Source: Streptomyces phaeochromogenes
Lineage (GTDB): Bacteria > Actinomycetota > Actinomycetes > Streptomycetales > Streptomycetaceae
Assembly (NCBI RefSeq): GCF_001418655.1
Contig: NZ_LIQZ01000055.1
Span: forward strand, 1-60,002
Reading direction: 5' to 3'
DNA: 60,002 nt
Shown: positions 31,224 to 40,565 of the stretch, piece by piece
How positions within the stretch are numbered: position 1 is the first letter of the stretch
Layout of the letters: every line of letters begins with the position of its first letter
Notes under the pieces: generated by a model
Told to the model about the DNA's origin: nothing
Databases searched by the model: none
The model's input: the letters and a program-made list of their open reading frames with translations, nothing else
Position numbers and translations under genes: made by a program

Positions 31224-32744
31224 ATGAGCAATGACGAGTTTCCCCAAGCCACGACCGCGGTCGGTACGGTCCGTGGCCGCCGCGAGGGCGGCTTGGCGGT
31301 CTTCCGCGGCATCCCGTACGCCCAGCCCCCGGTGGGTGAGGCACGCTTCGCGGCGCCGCGGCCGGTGAACCGCAGGGACGGGGTCCGGGACGCGTTCGCG
31401 TTCGGCCCGCCGCCCCCGCAGGAGCCGTTCGGCCCCGAGCCCGCTCCGGCCGACGGCCCTCCGCCCGGTGACGACTGGCTGACCGTCAACGTCTGGACGC
31501 CGGACGCCGATCCGGTGGCCCGCCGCCCGGTGATGGTGTGGATCTACGGCGGTGCCTACAAGTTCGGCTCCGCCGACGATCCCGCCTACGACGGCAACCG
31601 TCTGGCCCGCGACGGGGGACTGGTCGTGGTCACCCTCAACTACCGCGTCGGCATCGAGGGGTTCCTCCAGATCGAGGGAGCGCCCGCCAACCGAGGTCTG
31701 CTCGACCAGGTCGCCGCCCTGGAATGGGTGCGCGACAACATCACCGCCTTCGGCGGCGACCCCGACCAGGTCACTGTCTTCGGTGAGTCGGCGGGCGCCG
31801 GGTCGATCGCCGCGCTGATGTCCATGCCCCGGGCGCGGGGCCTGTTCCGGCGGGCCATCGCACAGAGCGTGCCGGGCACGTTCTTCTCGAACGAGCTGGC
31901 CGCCGACATCGCCGAGGTCGTCGCGGGTGAGCTGGGGCTGCGCCCGACGGTCGCCGACCTGTCCGCCGTGGGCCCGCGCAAGCTGCCCGAGGCAGGCGCT
32001 GCGCTGACCGCCAGGATGCGCGAGTACGTACACCGTTGGGGCCCCGTCGCGCTCACCCCGACCCCGTTCTCACCCGTCGTCGACGGTGACGTCCTGCCCA
32101 CCACGCCGTGGGAGGCGCTTGCGAACGGCACCGCACGGAACGTCGAACTGATCGCCGGGCACAACCGTGACGAGTACCGGCTCTTCCTCCTGCTCGGCGG
32201 ACTGCTCGGCCGGGTCGACGAGGGCCTCGCGTCGATGGCCCTCGGTTTCTTCGGACCGACACCGGACGCCGAGCGGTCCTACCGCGCCGCGTTCCCCGAC
32301 GCCTCCGCGGAGTACCTCTTCGAACTCGTCCAGTCCGACTGGCTGTTCCGCATGCCCTCGCTGCACCTGGCCGAGGCTCAGACCGCCGGCGGAGGCCAGG
32401 CCCATCTTTACGAACTCACCTGGCCCGCCCCGGCCGACGGCGGTGCTCTCGGCGCCTGTCACGGCTTGGACGTGCCCCTGGCCTTCGGCGTCCCCGGCGG
32501 ACTCGGCGGCCTGCTGATCGGCCCCGAACTCTCCCCCGAGACCGAGGCGCTGTCCGCCCATGTCCGCGCCGCCTGGACCGCGTTCGCCAGGACGGGCGAC
32601 CCGGGCTGGTCCCCGTACGACACCGAGCGGCGCCTCGTCCACCTGCTCGACACCGAACCGACCACGGCCACCTACCCCGAGGAGGCCTCCCGCCGACTGT
32701 GGGAGCGGCACACCTTCCCCGCGCTGCCGCTGGTGACGCCGTAA
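31224..32744 (+). CDS. Type-B carboxylesterase/lipase
   Basis: The 506-residue alpha/beta hydrolase shows the family landmarks in order: VGTVRGRREGGLAVFRGIPY, VMVWIYGGAYKFGS (oxyanion hole), TVFGESAGAGSIAALMSMPR with the nucleophile Ser, and the acid and His later (ACHGLDVPLAFG region). There is no signal peptide, so it is cytoplasmic. GAGGAG precedes ATG 31224. Divergence from an aromatic-acid-type MFS transporter suggests it hydrolyses an imported aromatic or acyl ester. Confidence 0.88.
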   Translation: MSNDEFPQATTAVGTVRGRREGGLAVFRGIPYAQPPVGEARFAAPRPVNRRDGVRDAFAFGPPPPQEPFGPEPAPADGPPPGDDWLTVNVWTPDADPVARRPVMVWIYGGAYKFGSADDPAYDGNRLARDGGLVVVTLNYRVGIEGFLQIEGAPANRGLLDQVAALEWVRDNITAFGGDPDQVTVFGESAGAGSIAALMSMPRARGLFRRAIAQSVPGTFFSNELAADIAEVVAGELGLRPTVADLSAVGPRKLPEAGAALTARMREYVHRWGPVALTPTPFSPVVDGDVLPTTPWEALANGTARNVELIAGHNRDEYRLFLLLGGLLGRVDEGLASMALGFFGPTPDAERSYRAAFPDASAEYLFELVQSDWLFRMPSLHLAEAQTAGGGQAHLYELTWPAPADGGALGACHGLDVPLAFGVPGGLGGLLIGPELSPETEALSAHVRAAWTAFARTGDPGWSPYDTERRLVHLLDTEPTTATYPEEASRRLWERHTFPALPLVTP

Positions 32745-32831
32745 CGGGGTAGCGCGTAGTCGCGCGGTACTCCGCGTCGTTCGACGGGCGGGCCGTCGCG
32801 GTCGCGGGCCTGAAGTGCGGGCGTGCAGCTG

Positions 32832-33407
32832 TCAGGCGACCGGGCCCCCGTCGATGAACAGCGCCCGGTGAAGCATCGCGCGGACGCGGCCGTTCAACTG
32901 CTCGCGGTGGACGACGTCGTTGTCCGCCATCGCTCCGGCCGCCATGGGGAAGGCCAGCATCAGGTCCTCGACGTCGACGTCGGGATGGACGAGTCCGGCC
33001 TCGCGGCCACGTTCGAGGTGTGGCCGGAACGCGGCCACTGTGCGGGCGGACAGGCCCGTCAGCCATGCGAGGTCCGCGCCGGACAGGACGTGCGCGAGGC
33101 TGCGGTTGTCGCGCTGCATGTCGAACACGAAGTCGAGGAGGCGCACGATGCCGTCCGGGCGTTCGCCGAGTGCGGCGGCCTGTTGCTCGATGAGGGTGAC
33201 GTTGTCCTCGAAGACCGTCGCCGCGAGTTCCTCGCGGGTGGCGAAGTTGCGGTAGAGCGTGGTCCGGCTGACCTCCGCGGCCCGGGCGATCTCCTCGAAT
33301 GCGACGCCGGGCCCCTGCTCGGCGAACGCCTGACGAGCGGCTGCCAGCAGCCGCTCCCGGTTGCGCGCGGCGTCGCGCCGCTTCGTGCCTTGAGTCTTGT
33401 CCGACAT
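32832..33407 (-). CDS. TetR-family regulator
   Basis: The 191-residue regulator has an N-terminal HTH (RERLLAAARQAFAEQGPGVA, FEEIARAAEVSRTTLYRNFA) and a ligand-binding domain ending in MLHRALFIDGGPVA. ATG 33407 is preferred to an upstream start that would run into the operator. It is divergent from the SDR gene, with a CGTACA-CCCA-TGTACG palindrome between them, so it most likely represses that gene and itself. Confidence 0.88.
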   Translation of the reverse strand: MSDKTQGTKRRDAARNRERLLAAARQAFAEQGPGVAFEEIARAAEVSRTTLYRNFATREELAATVFEDNVTLIEQQAAALGERPDGIVRLLDFVFDMQRDNRSLAHVLSGADLAWLTGLSARTVAAFRPHLERGREAGLVHPDVDVEDLMLAFPMAAGAMADNDVVHREQLNGRVRAMLHRALFIDGGPVA

Positions 33408-33432
33408 GTGTCGCAGACTACTGACCATTATC

Positions 33433-33448
33433 CGTACACCCATGTACG
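33433..33448. promoter_or_regulatory. TetR operator candidate cgtaca-ccca-tgtacg
   Basis: This perfect inverted repeat lies in the 80-base space between the divergent TetR and SDR genes. It would block both promoters. Confidence 0.6.
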
Positions 33449-33487
33449 TTTCTTGGATCGTGGCACGCAACCTGAGGGAGATCGCTG

Positions 33488-34255
33488 ATGGAAGGCCTCA
33501 AGAACAAGGTCGTCGTCCTGGCCGGCGCGGGCGGGCTCGCCACCGCGACGGCGAGGTTCCTGGGCGCCGGCGGCGCCACGATCGTGGTGAGTGACGTCGT
33601 CGAGGCCTCGGCCGAGGCCACGCTGCGGGCCGTTCGGGACGCCGGGGGAGAAGGCGTCGCCATGGTCGTCGACATCTCGGACGAGGAGCAGGTCAAGAGC
33701 CAGATCGACCGGGCGATGAAGGAGTACGGGCGGATCGACGGACTCTTCAACGTGGCCGCCAACATCCACCCGGAGGAGGTCGCCAAGGACACGAACGTCG
33801 TCGACATCGACCTGGCGGCCTGGCAGCGCACGATCGACGTCAACCTGACGGGCTATCTGCTGACCCTCAAGCACGCCCTGCCCCACATGATCGAGGGCGG
33901 CGGCGGATCCGTGGTGAACACCCTGTCCGGCGCCGCCTACGCCGGCATGGCGGACAAGGTCGCGTACTCGGTGACGAAGGCCGGGATCGGCGCGCTGACC
34001 CGGCATGTCGCGCGCAAGTACGGCAAGGACGGCATACGCGCCAACGGGGTCGCGCCGGGCCTGGTGATGACGGAGGCGACGAAGCTGAACCTCCCCGAGG
34101 AATTCCGCGACATGATCCTCACGACGACACCGGCACCGCGGCACGGCAGGCCTCAGGACATCGGTGCCACCGTGGCGTTCCTGCTGTCCGACCTGTCGGA
34201 GTGGATCACCGGTCAGATCCTGTCCGTCGACGGCGGCACCACGATGCGCGCCTGA
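33488..34255 (+). CDS. Short-chain dehydrogenase/reductase
   Basis: The 255-residue classical SDR has VVVLAGAGGLATATARFLG (glycine-rich NAD(P) loop, GAGGLA variant), DGLFNVAANIH in place of NNAG, VNTLSGAAYAGMADKVAYSV with the YSVTKAG active-site Tyr and Lys, and VAPGLVMTEATK. The Asp at the end of the second strand (SDV) favours NAD over NADP. Its neighbour TetR and the operator indicate substrate-induced expression. The substrate is probably a hydroxy- or keto-compound of the nearby catabolic genes. Confidence 0.88.
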   Translation: MEGLKNKVVVLAGAGGLATATARFLGAGGATIVVSDVVEASAEATLRAVRDAGGEGVAMVVDISDEEQVKSQIDRAMKEYGRIDGLFNVAANIHPEEVAKDTNVVDIDLAAWQRTIDVNLTGYLLTLKHALPHMIEGGGGSVVNTLSGAAYAGMADKVAYSVTKAGIGALTRHVARKYGKDGIRANGVAPGLVMTEATKLNLPEEFRDMILTTTPAPRHGRPQDIGATVAFLLSDLSEWITGQILSVDGGTTMRA

Positions 34256-34331
34256 GCGAGCCGCCTCCTGGTTTCCGTCGCCGTCCGTTGGAGTCCCTTG
34301 TTCGTCGTCCGTCGCGCGGCCGGGGCGCCGG

Positions 34332-35723
34332 TCACAGGACGGGAAGGGTCAGTTCGACCAGGGTTCCTCCGCCGGGCGGGCTGTCGACGCGGACGGTTCC
34401 GCCGTGCAGGTCGGCGACGGCCGCGACGATGGACAGCCCGAGGCCGCTGCCGCCACGGGCCCGGCTCCGGCTCCTGTCGGCGCGGTAGAAGCGGTCGAAG
34501 ACGTGGGGGAGTGCCTCGGCCGGGATGCCGGGACCCTTGTCGGCCACACGCAGCACGGCACGGCCGTCCGCCACCGACAGCTCCACCGAGCAGGTCGCGT
34601 CGGCCGGCGTGTGCATCCGTACGTTGGCCAGCAGGTTGGCCACGACTCCGCGCAGTTGGGCTTCGTCTCCGCGTACCGTCACCTCGGACGCCACGGTCAC
34701 CGTCCAGGGGCGGGCCGGCTCGACGGCCGCCGCGTCGCGGCAGGACTCGGTGACCACCCGGCCGAGATCGACGGGTTCCAGCTCGTCAGGGTCGTCCTCG
34801 TCGAAGCGGGCCAGCATGAGCAGCGATTCGACGAGGCGCGTCATCCGGTGCACCTCGGCCAGCATGCGTTCCACCGCCTCGTCGACCGCCCGGGTGTCGG
34901 GCAGGGCACCTTGCTGGTAGAGCTCGCCGTAGCCGCGTATCGACTGCAGGGGAGTGCGCAGTTCGTGCGAGGCGTCCGCGACGAACAGGCGCAGCCGCTC
35001 CTCCGAGGCGTCCCGGGCGGCGAGGGCGGTGTGGATCTGGTCCAGCATCCGGTTGAGGGCGCCTGCGAGCCGGCCCACCTCGGTCTTCGGCCCGATGCGG
35101 GCGTCGACCAGACGCGGGGCGAAGTCGCCCGCGGCCACACGGTCCGCGGTGCGTGCGGCATCCTCCAGCGGGCGCAGCGAGCGCCGGACGACCAGGACAC
35201 CCAGCACGGCCAGGACGACATCGGCGAGCAACTGGACGGCGACGACCACCAGAACGGCCCGGCGGACCGCGGCCTCGGTCGCGGCGGTGTCGACGGCGGC
35301 CACCGCAGTCCGCCCGTCGGCGAGCCGCGTGGTGGCGAGCCGGTACTTCGCGGAGCTCGTCGAGCCGGCCGCCGGTACGGTCACGGGCGTGTCGGGGGGA
35401 GGCGCCGGGTCCGGAAAGCGCGGGCCCGGGCCGCGGGGGCGTTCATCGCCGCTGAGGAGGGCGATGTACAGATCACCGCCGAACCTGAGCCACCCGTACT
35501 CGGTGGAGTCCTTGCCCGCGATCTCGACACCCGCGGAATCGGCGGTGGCCATACCGGTGGTCGTCGTGGTCAGCCGGTGGTCGAGTTCCTCGTACAGCGA
35601 GGACCGCAGCGCGGAGAACGTCACGATGCTCGTGACCGTCAGCACGCCGTTGAACAGGACGATGAGCAGGATGCTGATCCGGGTGCGCAGCGGCCGGTTC
35701 CGCCACCAGCGGGCCCTCAGCAC
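34332..35723 (-). CDS. Sensor histidine kinase (two-component)
   Basis: The 463-residue kinase has two membrane helices (ISILLIVLFNGVLTVTSIVT near residue 20 and VVVAVQLLADVVLAVLGVLV near 175) enclosing an extracellular domain of about 130 residues. These are followed by a HAMP region, the H-box DASHELRTPLQSIRGYGELY, and the ATPase domain with N-box VVANLLANVRMHTP and G-boxes ADKGPGIP and GGSGLGLSIV. The GTG start at 35723 overlaps the response-regulator stop by seven bases. It is paired with that regulator and probably controls the MMPL transporter opposite. Confidence 0.9.
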   Translation of the reverse strand: MLRARWWRNRPLRTRISILLIVLFNGVLTVTSIVTFSALRSSLYEELDHRLTTTTTGMATADSAGVEIAGKDSTEYGWLRFGGDLYIALLSGDERPRGPGPRFPDPAPPPDTPVTVPAAGSTSSAKYRLATTRLADGRTAVAAVDTAATEAAVRRAVLVVVAVQLLADVVLAVLGVLVVRRSLRPLEDAARTADRVAAGDFAPRLVDARIGPKTEVGRLAGALNRMLDQIHTALAARDASEERLRLFVADASHELRTPLQSIRGYGELYQQGALPDTRAVDEAVERMLAEVHRMTRLVESLLMLARFDEDDPDELEPVDLGRVVTESCRDAAAVEPARPWTVTVASEVTVRGDEAQLRGVVANLLANVRMHTPADATCSVELSVADGRAVLRVADKGPGIPAEALPHVFDRFYRADRSRSRARGGSGLGLSIVAAVADLHGGTVRVDSPPGGGTLVELTLPVL

Positions 35724-36424
35724 TCCGCGGCCCGGAGGCTGTATCCGACACCGCGGTGCGTGTGGATCAGCCGCTCCCCGTGGCTGTCGACCTTGCGGCG
35801 CAGATAACTGATGTAGGTGGCCACCACGGTGTCGTCGCCGTTGAAGTCGTACGACCACACGTGCTCCAGGAGCCGGGCACGGGTGATCACCTTGCCCTGG
35901 TGCAGCATCAGATACCGCAGGAGCCGGAACTCCGTGGGGGAGAGGTCGATGACGGCACCGGCCCGGCGCACCTCGTGGGTCAGGGTGTTGAGGCTCAGGT
36001 CCGCGACCTGGACCGAGGGGTCGTCGGGACGGTGAGCCCGGGTACGGCGCAGGACGGCGCCGACGCGGGCGGCGACCTCGTCGAGGCCGAAGGGCTTGGT
36101 GATGTAGTCGTCACCGCCCGCGGTGAGTCCCCGTACGAGGTCCTTGCGGGTGTCGCGGGCGGTGAGGAAGACCACGGCGACCGGCAGACCGTCGGCGCGC
36201 AGGCGGCTCAGGACCTCGAAGCCGTCGCTGTCCGGCAGCATGATGTCGAGCAGGACGAGGTCGGGCAGGAACTCCCGTGCCAGGGCCAGTGCTTCGCGGC
36301 CGGTGGCGGCGGTGCGCACCTCGTAGCCGACGAACCGCAGGAACCGGGCGACGGTGTCCACGATCGCCGGTTCGTCGTCGACCACCAGCAGGTGTCCCCG
36401 CACCCGCGGTTCCTGGTCGTTCAT
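35717..36424 (-). CDS. OmpR/PhoB-family response regulator
   Basis: The 235-residue protein has a receiver domain (LLVVDDEPAIVDTVARFLRF, phospho-Asp in LVLLDIMLPDSDGFE, switch residues FLTARD, and KPF) and a C-terminal winged helix (SPTEFRLLRYLMLHQGKVIT, VWSYDFNGDDTVVATYISYL, RRKVDSHGERLIHTHRGVGY). It is the first gene of the pair with the sensor kinase and is divergent from the MMPL gene. Confidence 0.92.
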   Translation of the reverse strand: MNDQEPRVRGHLLVVDDEPAIVDTVARFLRFVGYEVRTAATGREALALAREFLPDLVLLDIMLPDSDGFEVLSRLRADGLPVAVVFLTARDTRKDLVRGLTAGGDDYITKPFGLDEVAARVGAVLRRTRAHRPDDPSVQVADLSLNTLTHEVRRAGAVIDLSPTEFRLLRYLMLHQGKVITRARLLEHVWSYDFNGDDTVVATYISYLRRKVDSHGERLIHTHRGVGYSLRAAEC

Positions 36425-36637
36425 CGGTGAGGCCCTTTCCCTGCGTGCCGTACGGGATCAAGGGTGCCCGACGATTCGGGTGCCTTCCATGGGAGTTCCG
36501 TGTGAGAAGCGGCCCGCGCGGGGGCGAAACGCGCTCGTCGGCGGGGACGGCTCATAGCGTCGCGGTTGATCGGGCCCCGCGGTTTCTCGCCGTGCGACGG
36601 GCCCTCCTGTCTGCGCGTTCACTTCCTGGGAGTTCTC

Positions 36638-38860
36638 TTGTCCACGTTCCTGTACCGCCTGGGGAGGTTCTCCTACCGGCGCAAATGGACGGTGATCATC
36701 GGCTGGCTCGTCGTGCTGTGCGCCCTGGGTGCGGCGGCCGTCACCCTCATGAAGCCGTTCTCCTCCTCCACGAGCATTCCGGGCACCGAGGCCCAGCGGG
36801 CGTCCGACGTCCTCGACAAGGAGTTCCCGTCGGGCAGTGACGGCATCACCGGACAGATCGTCTTCCGCGCGGCGCAGGGCGAGACGGTGACGGCCGGAAA
36901 GCCGGGCGATGCGATCCGCACCGCCACCGCCCGGATCGCGAAGACGACCGGCGTGGAGTCCGTGACCACTCCCTCGGCCAAGGCGGGAAACGTCTCCCGT
37001 GACGGCCGTACCGGCATAGCCCAGGTCACCTTCACCACCGAGAAGTCCGACGACATCAGCGCGGCCTCGGTCGAGGAGATCGAGGCCGCGGCGGACCAGG
37101 CGCGGACCGACGGGCTGACGGTGGCTCTGGGCGGCCGGGCGTTCGACCCCGTGGAGTCGGCCGCCGGGGGCGCCGGAGAAGCCGTCGGCATCCTCATCAC
37201 GCTGATCGTCCTGATCCTGGTGTTCCGCTCGCTGCGCGCCGCCGTCGTCCCGCTCGCCATGGCCATGGTGGGGGTGGCGCTGGGCGTCCTGGCCCTGCTG
37301 ACGCTCACCAGCGTCGTCGACATGGACAGCACCGCGCTGATGCTCGCCCTCATGCTGGGCCTGGCCGTCGGCGTGGACTACGCACTGTTCATCGTCTCCC
37401 GGCACCAGACGCAGGTCAGGGACGGCATGGACCCGGAGGAGTCCGCGGGCCTCGCCGTGGGTACCGCGGGCTCGGCCGTGCTGTTCGCCGGAGCGACGGT
37501 GGTCATCGCGCTCGCCGCCCTGACCGTCGTACGGATCCCGTTCCTCGCCATCATGGGACTCGGCGCCGCCCTCACCGTTGTCATCGCGGTGGTGCTGGCG
37601 CTCACCCTGCTGCCCGCCGTGCTGGGCCTCCTCGGCCCGCGCATCGCCTTCAGCCGGATCCCGGCGCTGCGCCGATCCGCGCAGCGTTCGCTCGACAAGC
37701 AGCGGTCCGGTGCGGTCGGTGCGGGCATCCGCTGGGCGCGGCTGATGGACCGGCGGCGCTGGGCCGTCCTGCTGCTGGGCGTGGTCGGCCTCGGCGTGCT
37801 GGCGGTGCCGGCGGCCGATCTGCGGCTCGGGCTGTCGCTGCCCAGCACGAACGCGGAGGCCGTACGCGCCCAGAAGATGACCGACGAGGCGTTCGGCCCC
37901 GGCCACGGCGGCACGTTGGTCATCCTGGTCGAGGGAGACGGGCGTAAGGCGACCGAGTCGGCGGCCAAGGAGATCGCTCGGACGGCGGCGGATCTGCCCG
38001 ATGTCGCCTCGGTGGCCCCGGCCAGGCTCAGCGGCACGGGCAACGCGGCCATGGTCGGCGTCGTACCGCAGAGCGGTCCCGAGTCCGAGCGCACCGAGCA
38101 GCTGCTGCACGACATCCGCGCCGCACGCGACGACCTGGAGAAGTCCACGGCCACGGAGATCAACGTCACCGGGTCCACCGCCGTGAACCTCGACGTCGCC
38201 GCGAAGCTCACCGACGCGCTGCCCGTCTACTGCCTGGTGGTCATGGGCCTCGCGGTCCTGCTGCTGACCCTGGTGTTCCGCTCGATCGCCGTGCCGCTGA
38301 AGGCCGCGGTGGGCTTCCTGCTGTCGCTCGGCGGCTCGCTCGGCGTCCTGGTCGCCGTCCTCCAATGGGGTTGGTTCTCCTCGGTACTTGGGACGCAGGC
38401 GAGCCCGACCGTGATCAGCTTCCTGCCGATCCTCCTGATCGGCATCCTGTTCGGACTGGCCATGGACTACGAGGTGTTCCTCGTCTCCCGGATGCGCGAG
38501 GAGTACGCGCGCGGCAAGAGCCCGGTGGCGGCCATGGTGGACGGCTTCGGCCACGGCTCGAAGGTGGTCACCGCGGCTGCGGTCATCATGGTGAGCGTCT
38601 TCGGGTCCTTCGTCTTCGCCGACATGCAGATCACCAAGGGCATGGGTCTGGCCCTGGCGGTCGGCGTCCTGCTCGACGCGTTCGTCGTCCGGATGTGTCT
38701 GGTGCCGGCCGCGATGTCCGTGCTCCAGCACGCCGCCTGGTGGCTGCCGCGCTTCCTGCACCGGGCGCTGCCGCACGTCGACGTCGAGGGCGAGAAGCTG
38801 ACCCGTGAGCAGGCGCGTCCGGCGGCGGCCGACCGGGACCTACTCGCCTCGCGGTCCTAG
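36638..38860 (+). CDS. MMPL-family (RND) transporter
   Basis: The 740-residue membrane protein starts MSTFLYRLGRFSYRRKWTVI with TTG 36638, eight bases after GGGAG. It has the duplicated MMPL layout: one helix, a large external loop, then a bundle including LALMLGLAVGVDYALFIVSR, and again a second loop and the bundle containing ILLIGILFGLAMDYEVFLVS. The two Asp-Tyr motifs (GVDYALF, AMDYEVF) are the proton-relay positions. It probably exports a lipid or a hydrophobic metabolite or drug. The two-component system opposite is the likely regulator. Confidence 0.88.
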   Translation: MSTFLYRLGRFSYRRKWTVIIGWLVVLCALGAAAVTLMKPFSSSTSIPGTEAQRASDVLDKEFPSGSDGITGQIVFRAAQGETVTAGKPGDAIRTATARIAKTTGVESVTTPSAKAGNVSRDGRTGIAQVTFTTEKSDDISAASVEEIEAAADQARTDGLTVALGGRAFDPVESAAGGAGEAVGILITLIVLILVFRSLRAAVVPLAMAMVGVALGVLALLTLTSVVDMDSTALMLALMLGLAVGVDYALFIVSRHQTQVRDGMDPEESAGLAVGTAGSAVLFAGATVVIALAALTVVRIPFLAIMGLGAALTVVIAVVLALTLLPAVLGLLGPRIAFSRIPALRRSAQRSLDKQRSGAVGAGIRWARLMDRRRWAVLLLGVVGLGVLAVPAADLRLGLSLPSTNAEAVRAQKMTDEAFGPGHGGTLVILVEGDGRKATESAAKEIARTAADLPDVASVAPARLSGTGNAAMVGVVPQSGPESERTEQLLHDIRAARDDLEKSTATEINVTGSTAVNLDVAAKLTDALPVYCLVVMGLAVLLLTLVFRSIAVPLKAAVGFLLSLGGSLGVLVAVLQWGWFSSVLGTQASPTVISFLPILLIGILFGLAMDYEVFLVSRMREEYARGKSPVAAMVDGFGHGSKVVTAAAVIMVSVFGSFVFADMQITKGMGLALAVGVLLDAFVVRMCLVPAAMSVLQHAAWWLPRFLHRALPHVDVEGEKLTREQARPAAADRDLLASRS

Positions 38861-38869
38861 GGCATGGAT

Positions 38870-38903
38870 CGGGCCGTACCTGACGATCAGCGGGTACGGC
38901 CCG
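38870..38903. terminator. Terminator hairpin after the MMPL gene
   Basis: Arms cgggccgtacc and ggtacggcccg form an 11-bp stem with a 12-base loop, starting ten bases after the stop codon. Confidence 0.65.
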
Positions 38904-38942
38904 TACCTCGGGCGAACGAAGGCGAACCCCCGCTCGATTTTC

Positions 38943-38979
38943 GCGACAACCTGTCGTAATGTTTACGACAGGTTGTCGC
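38943..38979. promoter_or_regulatory. 37-bp double-palindromic TetR-type operator
   Basis: Arms gcgacaacctgtcgtaa and ttacgacaggttgtcgc are perfect 17-bp inverted repeats around tgt. Each arm also contains a smaller palindrome (cgaca-acc-tgtcg), so two dimers could bind side by side, as known for QacR-type TetR regulators. It lies 45 bases before the SnoaL-like gene; the TetR gene is second in that operon. Confidence 0.75.
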
Positions 38980-39023
38980 ATAAGAGTGCGTCGCCGTAGT
39001 GCAGGTGGAAAGGGACTCTTCTC

Positions 39024-39485
39024 ATGAACGCCAACGATCGCGCCGACGTCATCCAACTGCTCGGTCTGTACGCCGACATCGCGGACAAGAAGGAGTTCAC
39101 GGAGCTGCCCCGCCTGGTCTTCACCGACCCGCTCACGCTCGACTTCGAGTCGGTCACCGGCATGCCCCCGATGGAAACGCCGCTCGATCAGTACACCGAG
39201 ATCCTCCGGGGCGCCTTCGCGCCCTTCGTGGCGACGCACCATGCGATCACGGGCCACGTCGTCGACATCGACGGCGACCGCGCGACGATCCACGCGCACG
39301 TCCGGGCCGAGCACTGGCTCCCGGAGGAACTGGCCGACGGCGGGCCCAATCGGTGGCTGGTGGTCGGTTTCTACGACAACGAGGCAGTTCGCACGGCGGA
39401 CGGCTGGCGTCTCGACCGAGTGAAGCTCACCTCGACGTACCAGGAGAACGCGCATCTGGTGGGCGCCGCCCTGCCCTCCGAGTAG
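39024..39485 (+). CDS. SnoaL/NTF2-like fold protein
   Basis: The 153-residue protein has an NTF2-like alpha+beta-barrel pattern: DRADVIQLLGLYADIADKKE, FTELPRLVFTDPLTLDFES, HAITGHVVDIDGDRATIHAH and WLVVGFYDNEAVRTADGWRL, with the closing strands KLTSTYQENAH. Such proteins act as small isomerases, cyclases or dehydratases, or only bind ligands. AAAGGGA precedes the ATG. It is the first gene of an autoregulated operon with a TetR gene, which suggests induction by a small hydrophobic compound that it may transform. Confidence 0.8.
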   Translation: MNANDRADVIQLLGLYADIADKKEFTELPRLVFTDPLTLDFESVTGMPPMETPLDQYTEILRGAFAPFVATHHAITGHVVDIDGDRATIHAHVRAEHWLPEELADGGPNRWLVVGFYDNEAVRTADGWRLDRVKLTSTYQENAHLVGAALPSE

Positions 39486-39554
39486 GCACACCGGCGGCGG
39501 GGCCGGGGCCGACCCCGGGCGACAGGGAAGCTGCGGAGGAAGGAGAATGACCGG

Positions 39555-40190
39555 ATGCCGCGTATCCGGGGAGCCAGCATCGAGGAACACCACGAGATGG
39601 TGTGGGCCGATCTCGCCGAGGCGACACGGCAGTTGCTGCTCGAACGCGACTACGACTCGATCAACATGGGCCACATCGCGGCCCGGGCCGGGCTCGCGCG
39701 CAACACGCTGTACAACTACGCCCGCGACAAGAGCGCCCTGGTCCTGGCACTGACCGAGCGGGCGAGCCGGCCCGCGGTCGAGCGGGTGGCCGGGATCGCC
39801 GCGCGGTCCGCGGACCCGGCTGCGGAGCGGCTGCGGGAGATCATCGAGGCGATCCTGGAGATGTCCACGGACCAGGCCCTGCGGCCGATGTTCCGGCCGG
39901 GCTCCGGCCCGCTGGTCGACGAACTGCCGGAGGGGCAGGACAACCCGTTCCACGCGATCGTGGTCGAGGTGGAGAACGTCGTCCGCGACGGCATCGCGCG
40001 CGGGGAGTTCCGCGACGTCGGCGACGTGCACCTCACGGTGGAGCTGCTGTCCGGCGCGATGCGCGCGGGAGCCGAACGCATCGGCCGGGACCCGTCCGCC
40101 TTCGCGGCCACGGTCCGTGCGGCACGCGAGATGGTCCTCGCGTCCCTGGCCCGCCACCCGGATCAGGACCGGTCGGCACAAGGCTCGTAG
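39555..40190 (+). CDS. TetR-family regulator
   Basis: The 211-residue regulator has an N-terminal HTH (ATRQLLLERDYDSINMGHIA, ARAGLARNTLYNYARDKSAL) and a C-terminal helical domain ending in ATVRAAREMVLASLARH. AGGAG lies nine bases before ATG 39555. As second gene of the operon with the SnoaL-like gene, it probably binds the 37-bp operator at 38943 and represses both. Confidence 0.87.
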   Translation: MPRIRGASIEEHHEMVWADLAEATRQLLLERDYDSINMGHIAARAGLARNTLYNYARDKSALVLALTERASRPAVERVAGIAARSADPAAERLREIIEAILEMSTDQALRPMFRPGSGPLVDELPEGQDNPFHAIVVEVENVVRDGIARGEFRDVGDVHLTVELLSGAMRAGAERIGRDPSAFAATVRAAREMVLASLARHPDQDRSAQGS

Positions 40191-40247
40191 AGCTCGCATT
40201 CGGGGCCGGCGATCTCCCGCCGGCCTCTCCACGCCCCGCCTCCGCTG

Positions 40248-40420
40248 CTACGGAATCTCCAACTCCCGTGCCTCGCGCCGCAGATCGTCGGCATCCTCGG
40301 CAAGCAGCCGGCCCTCGGCGACGAGTTCGTCCAGGCGGCTTTCGAAGCGCTGGAGGTCGTTGGCGGCGGCAGGCTCAGGGTTCGCCTCCTGCTGGAACAG
40401 AGTCGTCCGAGCGGGCTGAA
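40248..40420 (-). pseudogene. SHOCT-like C-terminal fragment
   Basis: The last codons read DLQRFESRLDELVAEGRLLA then EDADDLRREARELEIP, resembling a short SHOCT-type oligomerisation motif. I find no plausible start codon or ribosome site nearby, and the frame upstream is antisense to the small membrane protein. It may be a gene remnant. Confidence 0.35.
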
Positions 40421-40490
40421 AGGCCCGGACAGGGGCACTCGGCTCTCTGCGGCACCGATAGGTGCCCGTCCCCGAAGGAAAGAGAAGATC

Positions 40491-40565
40491 GTGTACATAG
40501 GTCTGGGTACCGTCGTCGTCATCATTGTCATCATCGCCGTCGTCATGATTCTCCGCCGCCGCTGA
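40491..40565 (+). CDS. 24-residue membrane micro-protein
   Basis: GTG 40491 gives MYIGLGTVVVIIVIIAVVMI followed by LRRR and a stop. It is a single hydrophobic helix capped by Arg. AAGGAAAGAGAAG lies just upstream. Its organisation (uncharged start, beta-branched helix, three Arg) is that of real streptomycete micro-proteins. No function is known to me. Confidence 0.5.
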   Translation: MYIGLGTVVVIIVIIAVVMILRRR

